Source: an uncultured Bacteroidota bacterium
GTDB taxonomy: Bacteria > Bacteroidota > Bacteroidia > Bacteroidales > UBA12481
DNA: 46,009 nucleotides
Assembly: GCA_903851365.1 (NCBI GenBank)
Contig: CAINOB010000016.1
Location: forward strand, 1-46,009
Direction: 5' to 3'
Shown: positions 1-7,900 of the stretch, in pieces
Layout: the number at the start of each line of letters is the position of its first letter
Numbering within the stretch: the stretch's first letter is position 1
Notes under the pieces: generated by a model
The model's database searches: none
What the model saw: only the letters and a program-made list of their open reading frames with translations
Told to the model about the DNA's origin: nothing
Position numbers and translations under genes: made by a program

Positions 1-153
1 ATCAGCAAAATTAGTTCGGGGGTTTAATTTATTACGTTCCTCATTTAGTAAATATAGTTCACTAACCTCGTTATCAAACTGTTTAAAGTTTTCGATATTC
101 GAGTTTAGAAAGACAATAAACTGAAACAGCCCTTTTATTTTGTCGGTTATCAT
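1..153 (-). CDS. Partial hypothetical protein of the integrated element
   Basis: An open frame begins with ATG at 153 and runs off the left edge, giving the first 51 residues. They start MITDKIKGLFQF and are rich in Asn, Phe and Leu, without a signal peptide. It lies 12 bases downstream of the integrase stop on the same strand, so it is probably the next gene of the same element. I recall similar small soluble proteins beside Bacteroidota integrases, but I cannot name a family from this fragment. Function unknown. Confidence 0.6.
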   Translation of the reverse strand, partial: MITDKIKGLFQFIVFLNSNIENFKQFDNEVSELYLLNEERNKLNPRTNFAD

Positions 154-165
154 TGTAGTTAAGCT

Positions 166-1308
166 TTAGAAATCAAGTTGTATCTTATCGGCTGCATCCC
201 GTTTCGTTTTATCAATGATCTTTGCATAACGCTGGGTAGTTTTCAAATCCCGGTGGCCAAGCATTTTTGAAACGGTATAAATATCAGTTCCTTTACTTAA
301 TTGCAGGGTTGCAAAAGTATGCCTGAAACAATGGAAGGTAATTTGTTTTGTGATACCGGCCGCCCCAATCCATTGGAAAAGGTGCCGGTTGGCATAAGCG
401 GAATATTTCAGCCCTTCAAATACTTTACCGGTGGGTTCCATTCTTTCACCAAGCAAGCTGAAGGCCTGTTCAGATATAGGTTGCATCTCAACCCCGCTGG
501 TTTTCTGCTGTGTGAACTTAATGAAATAGCCTTGCCCTTCAATGTATTCCAGTTCGCCCCAAACCAGTTTTTCAATATCGGAAAACCGCAATCCGGTAAG
601 GGCTGAAAACAAGGCCGCCTGTTTCAGTAAAGGATCATTACAATCAGTTTTTACCAGGCTGTTAAGTTCTTCAATGGTTAAGAAATTCCTTTGCGTTTCG
701 GCTTCTTTTATTGGCTGAATCCTGCTGTTCAGATCAATTTGCAGGTAACCATCTTTGAAGGCTTGTTTCAGGGCTGCCTTAACCTTATTGAAATAGGAAA
801 CGGCTGAATTGTGGGAAAGGGTGGTTTTTTTGCTTCGCTTGCTTTGAACGCTTAAAAGGTAATCTTTGAAGTCATTAAAAAACTTTTCGTTCAGATCTTC
901 GAACTTCAGGTTTCCCTTGGTATAGGTTTCAAGGTAATGGAATGCAGCAACCCAGTTATCATGGTTTGAATCTTTACGCTTTTCAACCAGCCCCCGGAAA
1001 TAATCAATAAAGGAAGCTTCGCCCTGTTCCTGAATTTTCAGCTGTTGTTTTTCGTACCCGGTATAAATTTCGGGTTTGTTCAATTCGTTTTCCCGTTTCT
1101 GCTGGATCTGTTGAGCAAATTGCAAGTTTTCCTTATTGTGCAATTTATCAGCATCGGTTTTGGGTTTATCAAAAAGATCAAGCTTTAAAAATTCCCTTCG
1201 GGTTGGCTTGCCGGTTTTGGGGTGCGGTATGGCCGGATAAAAATCCAAATACAAACTTTGCCTGTTACCGGAAATCTTCTTTTGCAGTAACTTTACTTTT
1301 GTTGCCAT
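166..1308 (-). CDS. Tyrosine recombinase / phage-type integrase
   Basis: A 380-residue site-specific recombinase, expected to insert and excise the element at an att site. The N-terminal 95 residues look like the arm-binding region of Bacteroidota integrases, residues 98-190 the SAM-like core-binding domain, and 205-375 the catalytic domain. The catalytic set appears complete: Arg241 in TGLRFSD, Lys269, His326 and Arg329 in HCFRH, His352 in GHRDLKTT, and the nucleophile Tyr361. Length is normal for the family and nothing suggests decay. It starts 5 bases after the HTH gene (stop at 1314), so the two are probably co-transcribed. It faces away from mnmE. Element type (island, ICE or prophage) cannot be told because the rest lies left of the window. 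Confidence 0.95.
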   Translation of the reverse strand: MATKVKLLQKKISGNRQSLYLDFYPAIPHPKTGKPTRREFLKLDLFDKPKTDADKLHNKENLQFAQQIQQKRENELNKPEIYTGYEKQQLKIQEQGEASFIDYFRGLVEKRKDSNHDNWVAAFHYLETYTKGNLKFEDLNEKFFNDFKDYLLSVQSKRSKKTTLSHNSAVSYFNKVKAALKQAFKDGYLQIDLNSRIQPIKEAETQRNFLTIEELNSLVKTDCNDPLLKQAALFSALTGLRFSDIEKLVWGELEYIEGQGYFIKFTQQKTSGVEMQPISEQAFSLLGERMEPTGKVFEGLKYSAYANRHLFQWIGAAGITKQITFHCFRHTFATLQLSKGTDIYTVSKMLGHRDLKTTQRYAKIIDKTKRDAADKIQLDF

Positions 1309-1313
1309 TGGTT

Positions 1314-1892
1314 TTAGCTTAACAATTTATCAATAAGGTTTTTAGGAACGTATGCAAACCGGCCTTTCTTTATCTTCGGTACCCTGTTCCTTTTTATAAC
1401 ATCATGCAAGGCCTTTTCTGAAATCTTAAACTTGCTTAAAATTTCGGTAATGGTATAGTAATCATTTATTTCGCTGGCAAATAGTTCAAACTGCAACGGG
1501 CTGGGGCTGGTTTGGGGTGGAGGCATAACCGGCCGGGGTTGCTCAAACAACTTATCAATTTCCGAACGCTTTACCCTGGTAATCCTTTGGGCAAGGTTCA
1601 CCGCTTTGATTTTACCACTATCTATATAATAGTAAACCGAACGAACGGAAATGTTCAGTAAGGTTGCACAATCCCGAACGGTAAGAAATTCCTTTGCCTT
1701 CAGATCTTCAATAGGCTTCGATTTAAGCCGGTGGGTTTCGGTATTGGATACTTCAACCTTTTCAGCCTTTACCCTTGCCTTGTATGCCTGGCTGTTGCAT
1801 TTATGGGAACAATACATTGTGCTGGTGGTTCGGGCTGTGAATACTTTGCCGCAATGCTGGCAGATCCTTTGTACTTCAATGTTTGAACTCAT
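1314..1892 (-). CDS. Zinc-finger / double helix-turn-helix excisionase-like DNA-binding protein
   Basis: A 192-residue DNA-binding protein. Cys11, Cys14, Cys28 and Cys32 form a CxxC-x13-CxxxC zinc-finger-like knuckle. Residues 68-118 form an excisionase-type winged HTH (FLTVRDCATLLNISVRSVYY, with a KRSEIDKLF end). After a proline-rich linker (119-133), residues 145-192 form a second related HTH module (YYTITEILSKFKISEKALHD). Proteins of this kind next to integrases usually act as recombination directionality factors or regulators. The ATG at 1892 is the first in frame. It probably leads the operon into the integrase, and its upstream gap (1893-2150) carries short repeats that may be binding sites. 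The specific role is inferred. Confidence 0.75.
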   Translation of the reverse strand: MSSNIEVQRICQHCGKVFTARTTSTMYCSHKCNSQAYKARVKAEKVEVSNTETHRLKSKPIEDLKAKEFLTVRDCATLLNISVRSVYYYIDSGKIKAVNLAQRITRVKRSEIDKLFEQPRPVMPPPQTSPSPLQFELFASEINDYYTITEILSKFKISEKALHDVIKRNRVPKIKKGRFAYVPKNLIDKLLS

Positions 1893-1964
1893 GGTTTGTA
1901 TCCCTTAATGTCTTTAAGTATAAATAAGAGTATTTAAGTGCAATATTTAGCCCTAAAAATCGGG

Positions 1965-2025
1965 TTGAGGTACAAATATTACCGTTCAACCCGTTCGAGG
2001 TACAACAAAGGTACAAATATTTTCA
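1965..2025. repeat. Short direct repeats containing GGTACAA upstream of the HTH gene
   Basis: In the 258-base gap between the HTH gene and mnmE, GAGGTACAA occurs twice and GGTACAAATATT occurs twice, within about 55 bases; coordinates are approximate. The repeats sit next to GTTCAACCCGTTCGAGG. They could be arm-type integrase sites, excisionase sites or an operator of the HTH gene. Nothing else in 1893-2150 looks coding; the region is AT-rich and holds the likely element/chromosome junction. Confidence 0.45.
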
Positions 2026-2150
2026 AAACAAACTCATAGCATATCAAAACAAATATTATCTTTATGGAATAAGAATCCCACTGTTAACGGGGGTTTTAAG
2101 AAGTTCTTTAGAGTTTATTAGTTGTTTGGTATTTGGGTGTTTTTACCCGG

Positions 2151-2168
2151 TTACTTTCCGATGCAGAA
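2151..2168 (-). other. Candidate att core: last 18 bases of mnmE
   Basis: The final 18 bases of mnmE encode F-C-I-G-K-stop. The same conserved terminal segment of this gene (also called trmE or thdF) is the known insertion site of SGI1-family islands. Here a tyrosine recombinase and an excisionase-like gene lie immediately beyond it. No second copy exists between 1 and 2150, so the other att copy would be left of the window. This is inference from gene order and sequence, not proof. Confidence 0.4.
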
Positions 2169-3548
2169 ATGTTGAAAAATATTTACAAGTATCTCATCAG
2201 ATGATATTTGGCCAGTAATTTCTCCAAGATAATGCATGGCCTCACGTATATCCTGTGACAGGAAATCACCTGTTATGCCCATGTTTAATCCGCTTAAGGT
2301 GCGGAGGAGGGCAGTCTGCGCCTTAGTTAATGCTTCATAATGCCTTAAATTCGTTACCACTACACCGGCATCTTCCAGATTCTTGAAATTAACCATAGCC
2401 AAGAGTTTGTCTTCCAATTCTTTAAGACCGATTCCATCTTTTGCGGAAATCAAAATTACCGGGATTCTGTTTCCGATAACTTCTTCGATATTCTTTTGAA
2501 ATGAGGAAGCGCGGTTCGGATCGATATCAGATTTATTTACCAGAACCAGGAGCTGCTGATCCTCCCGTACGCGTGAAATTATTTCATTGATCCACCTGAA
2601 ACCACTGTCAAAATCAGAAGTTGCATCTGCGACCAGCAATATAATCCTCGCTTTTTCAATCTGATGGTACGAACGACTGATCCCGATGGTTTCAATGCGG
2701 TCTGTAGTTTCCCTGATTCCAGCAGTATCAATGAACCTGAATTCAATGCCTCCAAGATGAATGCAATCTTCAATACTATCGCGAGTGGTTCCTGCTATTT
2801 CCGAAACGATAGCTTTCTCTTCTTTTAAAAGAGAGTTTAAAAGGGTGGATTTACCTACGTTTGTTTCTCCAACTATGGCAACCGGGACTCCTGATTTGAT
2901 TGCGTTTCCCAGATCAAACGAGGAAACCAGTACGGATATCTTATCTAAAATAATGTTAATAAGATTTTTAAGCCTGGTTCGATCGGCAAATTCAACATCC
3001 TCCTCCGAAAAGTCCAGCTCCAATTCAATCAGTGTTACAAAATTGAGCAGATAAGTGCGAATTTGAGCGAGCTCAGCAGAAAAACCTCCTCGGATCTGAT
3101 CAATTGCCAGTCGGTGGGATGCAGCACCTGAGGAGGCAATCAAGTCGGCAACTGCCTCGGCTTGCGTTAAATCCATTTTGCCATTCAGGAATGCCCTTTC
3201 GGTGAACTCTCCCGGCTTTGCCATCCTGGCGCCTGTCTTTATCAAAAGTTTAAGGATCTCTCCCTGTATGTAGGTCGAACCGTGACAGCTAATCTCGACA
3301 ATATCCTCGCCTGTATAAGTTTTTGGAGCCCTGGAATAATAAACCATCACTTCATCGATAATATTCTCCTCTGCCTTTATCCAGCCATGGAGCATACCTT
3401 TTTGGCCCGGATGTGTTATGCCTTTCCCCTGAAGCGACTTGAAGAAAATTGTTTGTAGGATTTTAAATGAAGCTGCTCCCGATAAACGAATGACAGCAAT
3501 TGCCCCCTGGCCTGAAGGTGTTGAAATAGCGGTAATTGTGTCGTTCAT
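2151..3548 (-). CDS. mnmE: tRNA uridine-5-carboxymethylaminomethyl modification GTPase MnmE
   Basis: MnmE, with MnmG, installs the cmnm5 modification on U34 of certain tRNAs. From the ATG at 3548 it has 465 residues, the usual length. The N-terminal folate-binding domain begins MNDTITAISTPSGQGAIA. The embedded G domain shows GETNVGKS (227-234), DTAG (274-277) and NKSD (338-341). The protein ends with the invariant CIGK tail (462-465), whose Cys is needed for activity in the family. A TTG-initiated extension to 3590 is open but adds a non-conserved leader, so ATG 3548 is preferred. Its 3' end faces the integrated element and appears undamaged. Confidence 0.97.
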   Translation of the reverse strand: MNDTITAISTPSGQGAIAVIRLSGAASFKILQTIFFKSLQGKGITHPGQKGMLHGWIKAEENIIDEVMVYYSRAPKTYTGEDIVEISCHGSTYIQGEILKLLIKTGARMAKPGEFTERAFLNGKMDLTQAEAVADLIASSGAASHRLAIDQIRGGFSAELAQIRTYLLNFVTLIELELDFSEEDVEFADRTRLKNLINIILDKISVLVSSFDLGNAIKSGVPVAIVGETNVGKSTLLNSLLKEEKAIVSEIAGTTRDSIEDCIHLGGIEFRFIDTAGIRETTDRIETIGISRSYHQIEKARIILLVADATSDFDSGFRWINEIISRVREDQQLLVLVNKSDIDPNRASSFQKNIEEVIGNRIPVILISAKDGIGLKELEDKLLAMVNFKNLEDAGVVVTNLRHYEALTKAQTALLRTLSGLNMGITGDFLSQDIREAMHYLGEITGQISSDEILVNIFQHFCIGK

Positions 3549-3660
3549 CACTTGAAAAAAGGATTTTTGATTTTTTTTGAAAATTAACAATTATTTGACA
3601 ATCACTGAATTCATTATTCCCAATCTTTGTAATGCATAAAAAACAATCAATAAATTGAAA

Positions 3661-3993
3661 ATGAAAACAAAAGTCCTGATTCTGATGGCCGCAGTTTTAC
3701 TGGTCGGTATGAGTGCCTTTGCCGCAGGCAAAAAAACTGAAAAAATCAATGTAGCCGGAAAATGCGGTATGTGTGAAACACGTATTGAAAAAACGGCTTC
3801 TGCCATTGATGGTGTAACTAAAGCTGATTATGACCTTAAGGCCAACAAGCTTTCTGTTACTTTCGACGACAAGAAGACAAGTGTTGACGCTATTGAAAAA
3901 GCTCTGGCTGGCGTTGGTCATGATACCGATAAGTATAAGGCTGACGATGCAGTCTATAACAAACTGCCTGGTTGCTGCCATTACAGGAAATAA
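3661..3993 (+). CDS. Secreted heavy-metal-associated (HMA) domain protein
   Basis: A 110-residue protein with a signal peptide (residues 1-21, AFA-A cleavage site) followed by one ferredoxin-like HMA domain. The metal site reads KCGMCETR, with Cys35 and Cys38 as the CxxC pair, a variant of the usual GMxCxxC. The tail LPGCCHYRK adds Cys105 and Cys106, which could form a second thiol site. Such proteins bind Cu(I) or other soft metals in the periplasm; the metal here is unknown. ATG 3661 is chosen over a TTG two codons upstream. It is monocistronic: divergent from mnmE and followed by a strong terminator. Confidence 0.85.
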   Translation: MKTKVLILMAAVLLVGMSAFAAGKKTEKINVAGKCGMCETRIEKTASAIDGVTKADYDLKANKLSVTFDDKKTSVDAIEKALAGVGHDTDKYKADDAVYNKLPGCCHYRK

Positions 3994-4014
3994 TAGTGGC
4001 TGTTGAAAAAGCAT

Positions 4015-4046
4015 AAAAATGGCTCACCAGATGGTGGGCCATTTTT
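4015..4046 (+). terminator. Rho-independent terminator after the HMA gene
   Basis: The stem AATGGCTCACC pairs with GGTGGGCCATT around the 4-base loop AGAT (one G-U pair) and is followed by a T-rich run TTTTTGTTTTT. It begins about 20 bases after the HMA stop codon. The A-run before the stem would also give some termination on the other strand. Confidence 0.85.
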
Positions 4047-4116
4047 GTTTTTATCCATACCATATTATACCGCCTTAATTTGTTTTCTATATTCGCACAA
4101 AATAAATACTTAATTC

Positions 4117-4983
4117 ATGTCAATTCTTGTAAATAAGCAATCACGCGTTCTGGTGCAAGGCTTTACAGGCAAAGAGGGTTCCTTTCATGCCACCCAGATG
4201 ATAGAATATGGAACACAGGTCGTTGGCGGTATCACTCCCGGCAAAGGGGGAACCACCCATCTTGACAGGCCTGTTTTCAATACAGTTGCACAATGTGTGA
4301 AAGAAACCGGAGCTGATGTCTCCTTGATTTTTGTTCCACCAGCAGTTGCTGCTGATGCAATCATGGAAGCAGCTGATGCAGGAATCAGGTTGGTGGTTTG
4401 TATTTCAGAAGGTATACCAACCGCTGATATGGTTAGAGTAAAATCCTATCTGTCAAACAGGCCAACAAGGCTGATCGGACCTAATTGCCCTGGAATCATT
4501 ACACCCGGTGAATGCAAAGTCGGTATCATGCCCGGTTTCATACACCTTAAGGGGAATATCGGCGTGGTTTCGCGCTCCGGAACCTTGACCTATGAAGCTG
4601 TTGATCAACTAACACGATTAGGAATCGGACAATCAACCTGTATTGGCATTGGCGGCGATCCTATTATCGGCACTACCACTCTTGATGCATTGAAACTTTT
4701 TATGGCAGATACTGACACAGCAGGTATCGTCCTTATCGGCGAAATTGGTGGTTCGATGGAACCAGATGCTGCCAGATGGTATAAGGAACACAATAATAAG
4801 CCTGTTGTTGGGTTTATTGCAGGTCAGACTGCACCAAAAGGCCGGAGAATGGGCCATGCGGGTGCCATAATCGGAGGTGCAGATGATACTGCTGCTGCAA
4901 AAATGGCCATTATGAGGGATTGTGGAATCCATGTTGTTGAATCGCCAGCAAATATTGGTTCAACAATGAAGTCAGTTCTTTAA
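4117..4983 (+). CDS. sucD: Succinate-CoA ligase, alpha subunit
   Basis: The alpha subunit of succinyl-CoA synthetase (TCA cycle, succinyl-CoA to succinate with NTP formation). It has 288 residues, the normal length. The N-terminal CoA-binding Rossmann domain shows [12 protein letters not shown] and TPGKGG, and the ligase domain carries GPNCPG and the phosphohistidine motif GHAGAI with His247. The partner beta subunit gene (sucC) is not adjacent, which is unusual compared with the common sucCD pair. A fabG-like gene follows after 15 bases and may be co-transcribed. A weak promoter-like TATATTCG lies at 4088-4095. Confidence 0.96.
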   Translation: MSILVNKQSRVLVQGFTGKEGSFHATQMIEYGTQVVGGITPGKGGTTHLDRPVFNTVAQCVKETGADVSLIFVPPAVAADAIMEAADAGIRLVVCISEGIPTADMVRVKSYLSNRPTRLIGPNCPGIITPGECKVGIMPGFIHLKGNIGVVSRSGTLTYEAVDQLTRLGIGQSTCIGIGGDPIIGTTTLDALKLFMADTDTAGIVLIGEIGGSMEPDAARWYKEHNNKPVVGFIAGQTAPKGRRMGHAGAIIGGADDTAAAKMAIMRDCGIHVVESPANIGSTMKSVL

Positions 4984-4998
4984 TCAAAATATTTAAGA

Positions 4999-5745
4999 AT
5001 GAAATTACTGGAAGGAAAAACTGCCCTGATCACCGGGGCTTCTCGTGGCATCGGAAAAGCAATTGCTGAAAAATTTGCCTCAGAAGGAGCTAATCTGATA
5101 TTGACAGATTTGTTTTACGATGATAATGCACGGGCACTGGTGGAAGAACTTAGTGCAACCGGTGTAAAAGTTAAAATGTATGCTTCTGATGCAAGTAAAT
5201 TTGACCAGGCTCAGGCTGTGGTTGAAGAAGCTGCAAAAGAATTCGGACAGATACATATTCTGGTTAATAACGCTGGGATTACCCGAGATACACTGTTAAT
5301 GAGAATGACTGAGGATCAATGGGATATGGTAATCAATGTTAATCTCAAGTCGGTTTTTAACCTGACTAAAGCAGTGCAATCGCTGATGTTGAAACAACGC
5401 TATGGTTCCATTATCAATATGTCATCTGTTGTCGGAGTGAGCGGCAATGCCGGCCAGGCCAACTATAGTGCATCCAAAGCCGGAATTGTTGGTTTTACAA
5501 AATCTGTTGCTCGTGAATTAGGATCGAGAAATATTCGCTGTAATGCAATAGCTCCGGGATTTATTCTCACCGAAATGACCGATAAACTTCCGGAAGATGT
5601 TCGCAAGGAATGGGCCGAAAAAATTCCTCTCAAACGCGGCGGAACACCGGATGAAGTTGCTAAAGTTGCACTTTTCCTTGCTTCTGACCTGTCATCCTAT
5701 GTCAGTGGCCAGGTGATCCAGGTGTGCGGCGCTATGTTAACCTGA
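4999..5745 (+). CDS. fabG: 3-oxoacyl-[acyl-carrier-protein] reductase (SDR family)
   Basis: A 248-residue short-chain dehydrogenase/reductase that most resembles FabG, the NADPH-dependent beta-ketoacyl-ACP reductase of fatty-acid elongation. It shows the TGASRGIG cofactor loop (12-19), NNAG (90-93), the catalytic Ser (142/143) and the YSASK active site with Tyr156 and Lys160. The end reads YVSGQVIQVCGAMLT, whereas FabG proteins commonly have a VDGG-type motif here; this small deviation leaves some doubt over substrate. It sits 15 bases after sucD rather than in a fatty-acid operon, so a related acetoacetyl-CoA or other ketoacyl reductase is possible. Confidence 0.88.
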   Translation: MKLLEGKTALITGASRGIGKAIAEKFASEGANLILTDLFYDDNARALVEELSATGVKVKMYASDASKFDQAQAVVEEAAKEFGQIHILVNNAGITRDTLLMRMTEDQWDMVINVNLKSVFNLTKAVQSLMLKQRYGSIINMSSVVGVSGNAGQANYSASKAGIVGFTKSVARELGSRNIRCNAIAPGFILTEMTDKLPEDVRKEWAEKIPLKRGGTPDEVAKVALFLASDLSSYVSGQVIQVCGAMLT

Positions 5746-5807
5746 TTGTCCTGTTTGTATAGTTGTCATCTCCGTGTTAGCGGAGATTGTTCCTGACCTC
5801 AAAAATT

Positions 5808-7889
5808 ATGCATATTGAATCTGCTTTACCTCTTTGGTTGGTGCTGCCTCTGGTAGCACTTGCTGTTTTTGTGGTTTGGATCGTGTACCTAAGAAAGCAG
5901 GAAGAATCAGTTTTACCGAAACCACTGCGTATAACACTGGCTATTTGCAGATTACTTGTGCTTGTAATAATCGGTCTGCTAATCATTTCTCCTTGGATAA
6001 GAACTAAAGTCAGCCATCAGATTAAGCCCTGGTTTGTTATCGCCTCTGACAACAGTGTATCCATGCCACCTGTTACGGACAAGGCCGGCTTCTTAACCTC
6101 CAGATCGAACCTGATTAAAGATATCTCCAATAGCCTGGATGGCCGGTTCCAGGTTAAAACAATTCAATTCGGTTCAAGAATTAAAGAGGGATTTGATGGT
6201 ACCTACACTGATCCTGTTACGGATCCGGGTGAGCTTTTTCAATATCTTCGATTGTTTTCGCAAACTCATGAAGTTGGTGGGGTTGTTATTACTTCTGACG
6301 GAGTTGCGACTCGGGGAGTGAATTTTGCCGAAGCAGCATTGAATTTCCCCTATCCAATATCAGTTTTAGCCAATGGGGACTCTGCAAAATTCCCGGATGT
6401 TAGAATACAGGAAGTTGTTTGCAATGAATGGGTTCGCAAAAACAGCAAGTTCCCTGTACGTATCTATTATAATACCGGAGACTATACTGAACCAGGCTTT
6501 AAATTACAAATTCTCGGGCCAAACGGAATTATTGAAGAAAGGACAATTCAAACCTCGAAACAGGAATCGCCCTTTGCCGAATTTATGTTGCAATCACCTG
6601 ATAAGGGAACCATGCAACTTATTGCCAGAATAATTCCTGATGTCCCGGATAAAAATCAGGATAACAATTCCAAAAGTTTCATTGTAAAGATCATTGAACG
6701 TGAAGGAGCAATTCTTTGTCTCTTTGAGTCACCCCATCCGGACATTGACGCTATCATTCAGACCCTCCGAGGAACTAACTCGATGAATATTACGGCTATG
6801 CAAGCTTCTGATTTTGTTGGCGATGACAAATCTTATGACCTGGTAATCCTGCACGGACTGCCATCTCAGAAACACCCGATGGGAGACCTGCTGAAAAAAC
6901 TAAACGATAACATGGTTCCTATTCTATTTATCATAGGAAAAACGACCGATCCGGTTTTGTTTAATAGGGTCAATCACGGAATGCTTCTCGATAATTTGCG
7001 CAGATCACCCGAAGCAGCCAGGGGAATCCTTAATCCGGCGTTCACTCTTTTTACCCTTCCCACTGATTTTAATAATCACGTCAGTACTTGGCCACCACTG
7101 GTGCTTAGTTATGAAACTTACAAGCTCGACCCCGGATCTCAATCGCTTATTAATCAGAAGATCTTAAGTGTTGAATTGTCGGATCCGTTAATCGCTTATA
7201 CTAATACAAGAGGTATAAAATATTGCTTTTTCTGCGGTGAAGGGATATGGCAATGGAGGTTGCATGAATTTCTTGAACAAAAGAATCATGACTACTTTGA
7301 TGATTGGCTTTCCCGAACCGTGCAATATCTTATCGCCAACGAAAAAAAGGACAGGTTTTCAATTACGCTGCCGGAAGAACTTTTTGCATATTCTCAGCTA
7401 AGGATTAACGCGCATCTGCTGAATAAAGGCATGGAAACGATAAATGATCCGGATGTGCTTTTCACTGTAACGGATTCTGCTGGTCATCAAACAGAAAACC
7501 TTATGGGGCGTATCAATGATTATTATGAGTTAAATCTTGATGGATTTGCTGCAGGGAGCTACAAATACACTGCAGAAACCAAACTTGGAGACGAAACCTT
7601 ACGTCGGGAGGGTCTATTGAATTTGATCAGCAGACCGATAGAGCAGAACGCGCCGGTGGCAGATTTTACTTCTCTCAGGTATATTTCAAGCTCTTCAGGA
7701 GGAAGATTTTTTGGCCCTCAGGAGAGTTCGAGCCTGAATGCATACCTCAAAGACATCAAGCCTGCCGAAATAAAAATTAGAGATGAATTTAAATGGTTCG
7801 ACCTTATAAATTTTAAATGGCTGCTGCCAATTCTGATTGTGTTGCTTTCCTTGGAATGGTTTTTGCGGCGATGGTTTGGAATACGATAA
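5808..7889 (+). CDS. BatA-like membrane protein with VWA-type domain
   Basis: A 693-residue inner-membrane protein. Two membrane segments lie near the N-terminus (LPLWLVLPLVALAVFVVWIV and ITLAICRLLVLVIIGLLII) and one at the C-terminus (WLLPILIVLLSLEWFL). Between them is a von Willebrand A-like domain with a DxSxS metal site (ASDNSVSM) and a later TSDG, then a long periplasmic region that may hold a class I glutamine-amidotransferase-like fold, as in related Bacteroidota proteins. ATG 5808 is preferred to an upstream TTG. It heads a tight run: the next gene starts 11 bases after its stop. The role is unknown; an envelope scaffold is the best guess. Confidence 0.75.
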   Translation: MHIESALPLWLVLPLVALAVFVVWIVYLRKQEESVLPKPLRITLAICRLLVLVIIGLLIISPWIRTKVSHQIKPWFVIASDNSVSMPPVTDKAGFLTSRSNLIKDISNSLDGRFQVKTIQFGSRIKEGFDGTYTDPVTDPGELFQYLRLFSQTHEVGGVVITSDGVATRGVNFAEAALNFPYPISVLANGDSAKFPDVRIQEVVCNEWVRKNSKFPVRIYYNTGDYTEPGFKLQILGPNGIIEERTIQTSKQESPFAEFMLQSPDKGTMQLIARIIPDVPDKNQDNNSKSFIVKIIEREGAILCLFESPHPDIDAIIQTLRGTNSMNITAMQASDFVGDDKSYDLVILHGLPSQKHPMGDLLKKLNDNMVPILFIIGKTTDPVLFNRVNHGMLLDNLRRSPEAARGILNPAFTLFTLPTDFNNHVSTWPPLVLSYETYKLDPGSQSLINQKILSVELSDPLIAYTNTRGIKYCFFCGEGIWQWRLHEFLEQKNHDYFDDWLSRTVQYLIANEKKDRFSITLPEELFAYSQLRINAHLLNKGMETINDPDVLFTVTDSAGHQTENLMGRINDYYELNLDGFAAGSYKYTAETKLGDETLRREGLLNLISRPIEQNAPVADFTSLRYISSSSGGRFFGPQESSSLNAYLKDIKPAEIKIRDEFKWFDLINFKWLLPILIVLLSLEWFLRRWFGIR

Positions 7890-7900
7890 TAGATTATCCT

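Noticed and set aside
1991-2003. CCGTTCGAGG as the T-loop end of a tRNA remnant
   Set aside because: GTTCGA is present, but there is no matching acceptor stem, CCA end or anticodon arm around it.
5768-5787. Hairpin ATCTCCG-TGTTAG-CGGAGAT between fabG and the VWA-like gene as a terminator
   Set aside because: The stem is perfect but only 7 bases and is not followed by a T-run; it is at best a weak structure in the leader.
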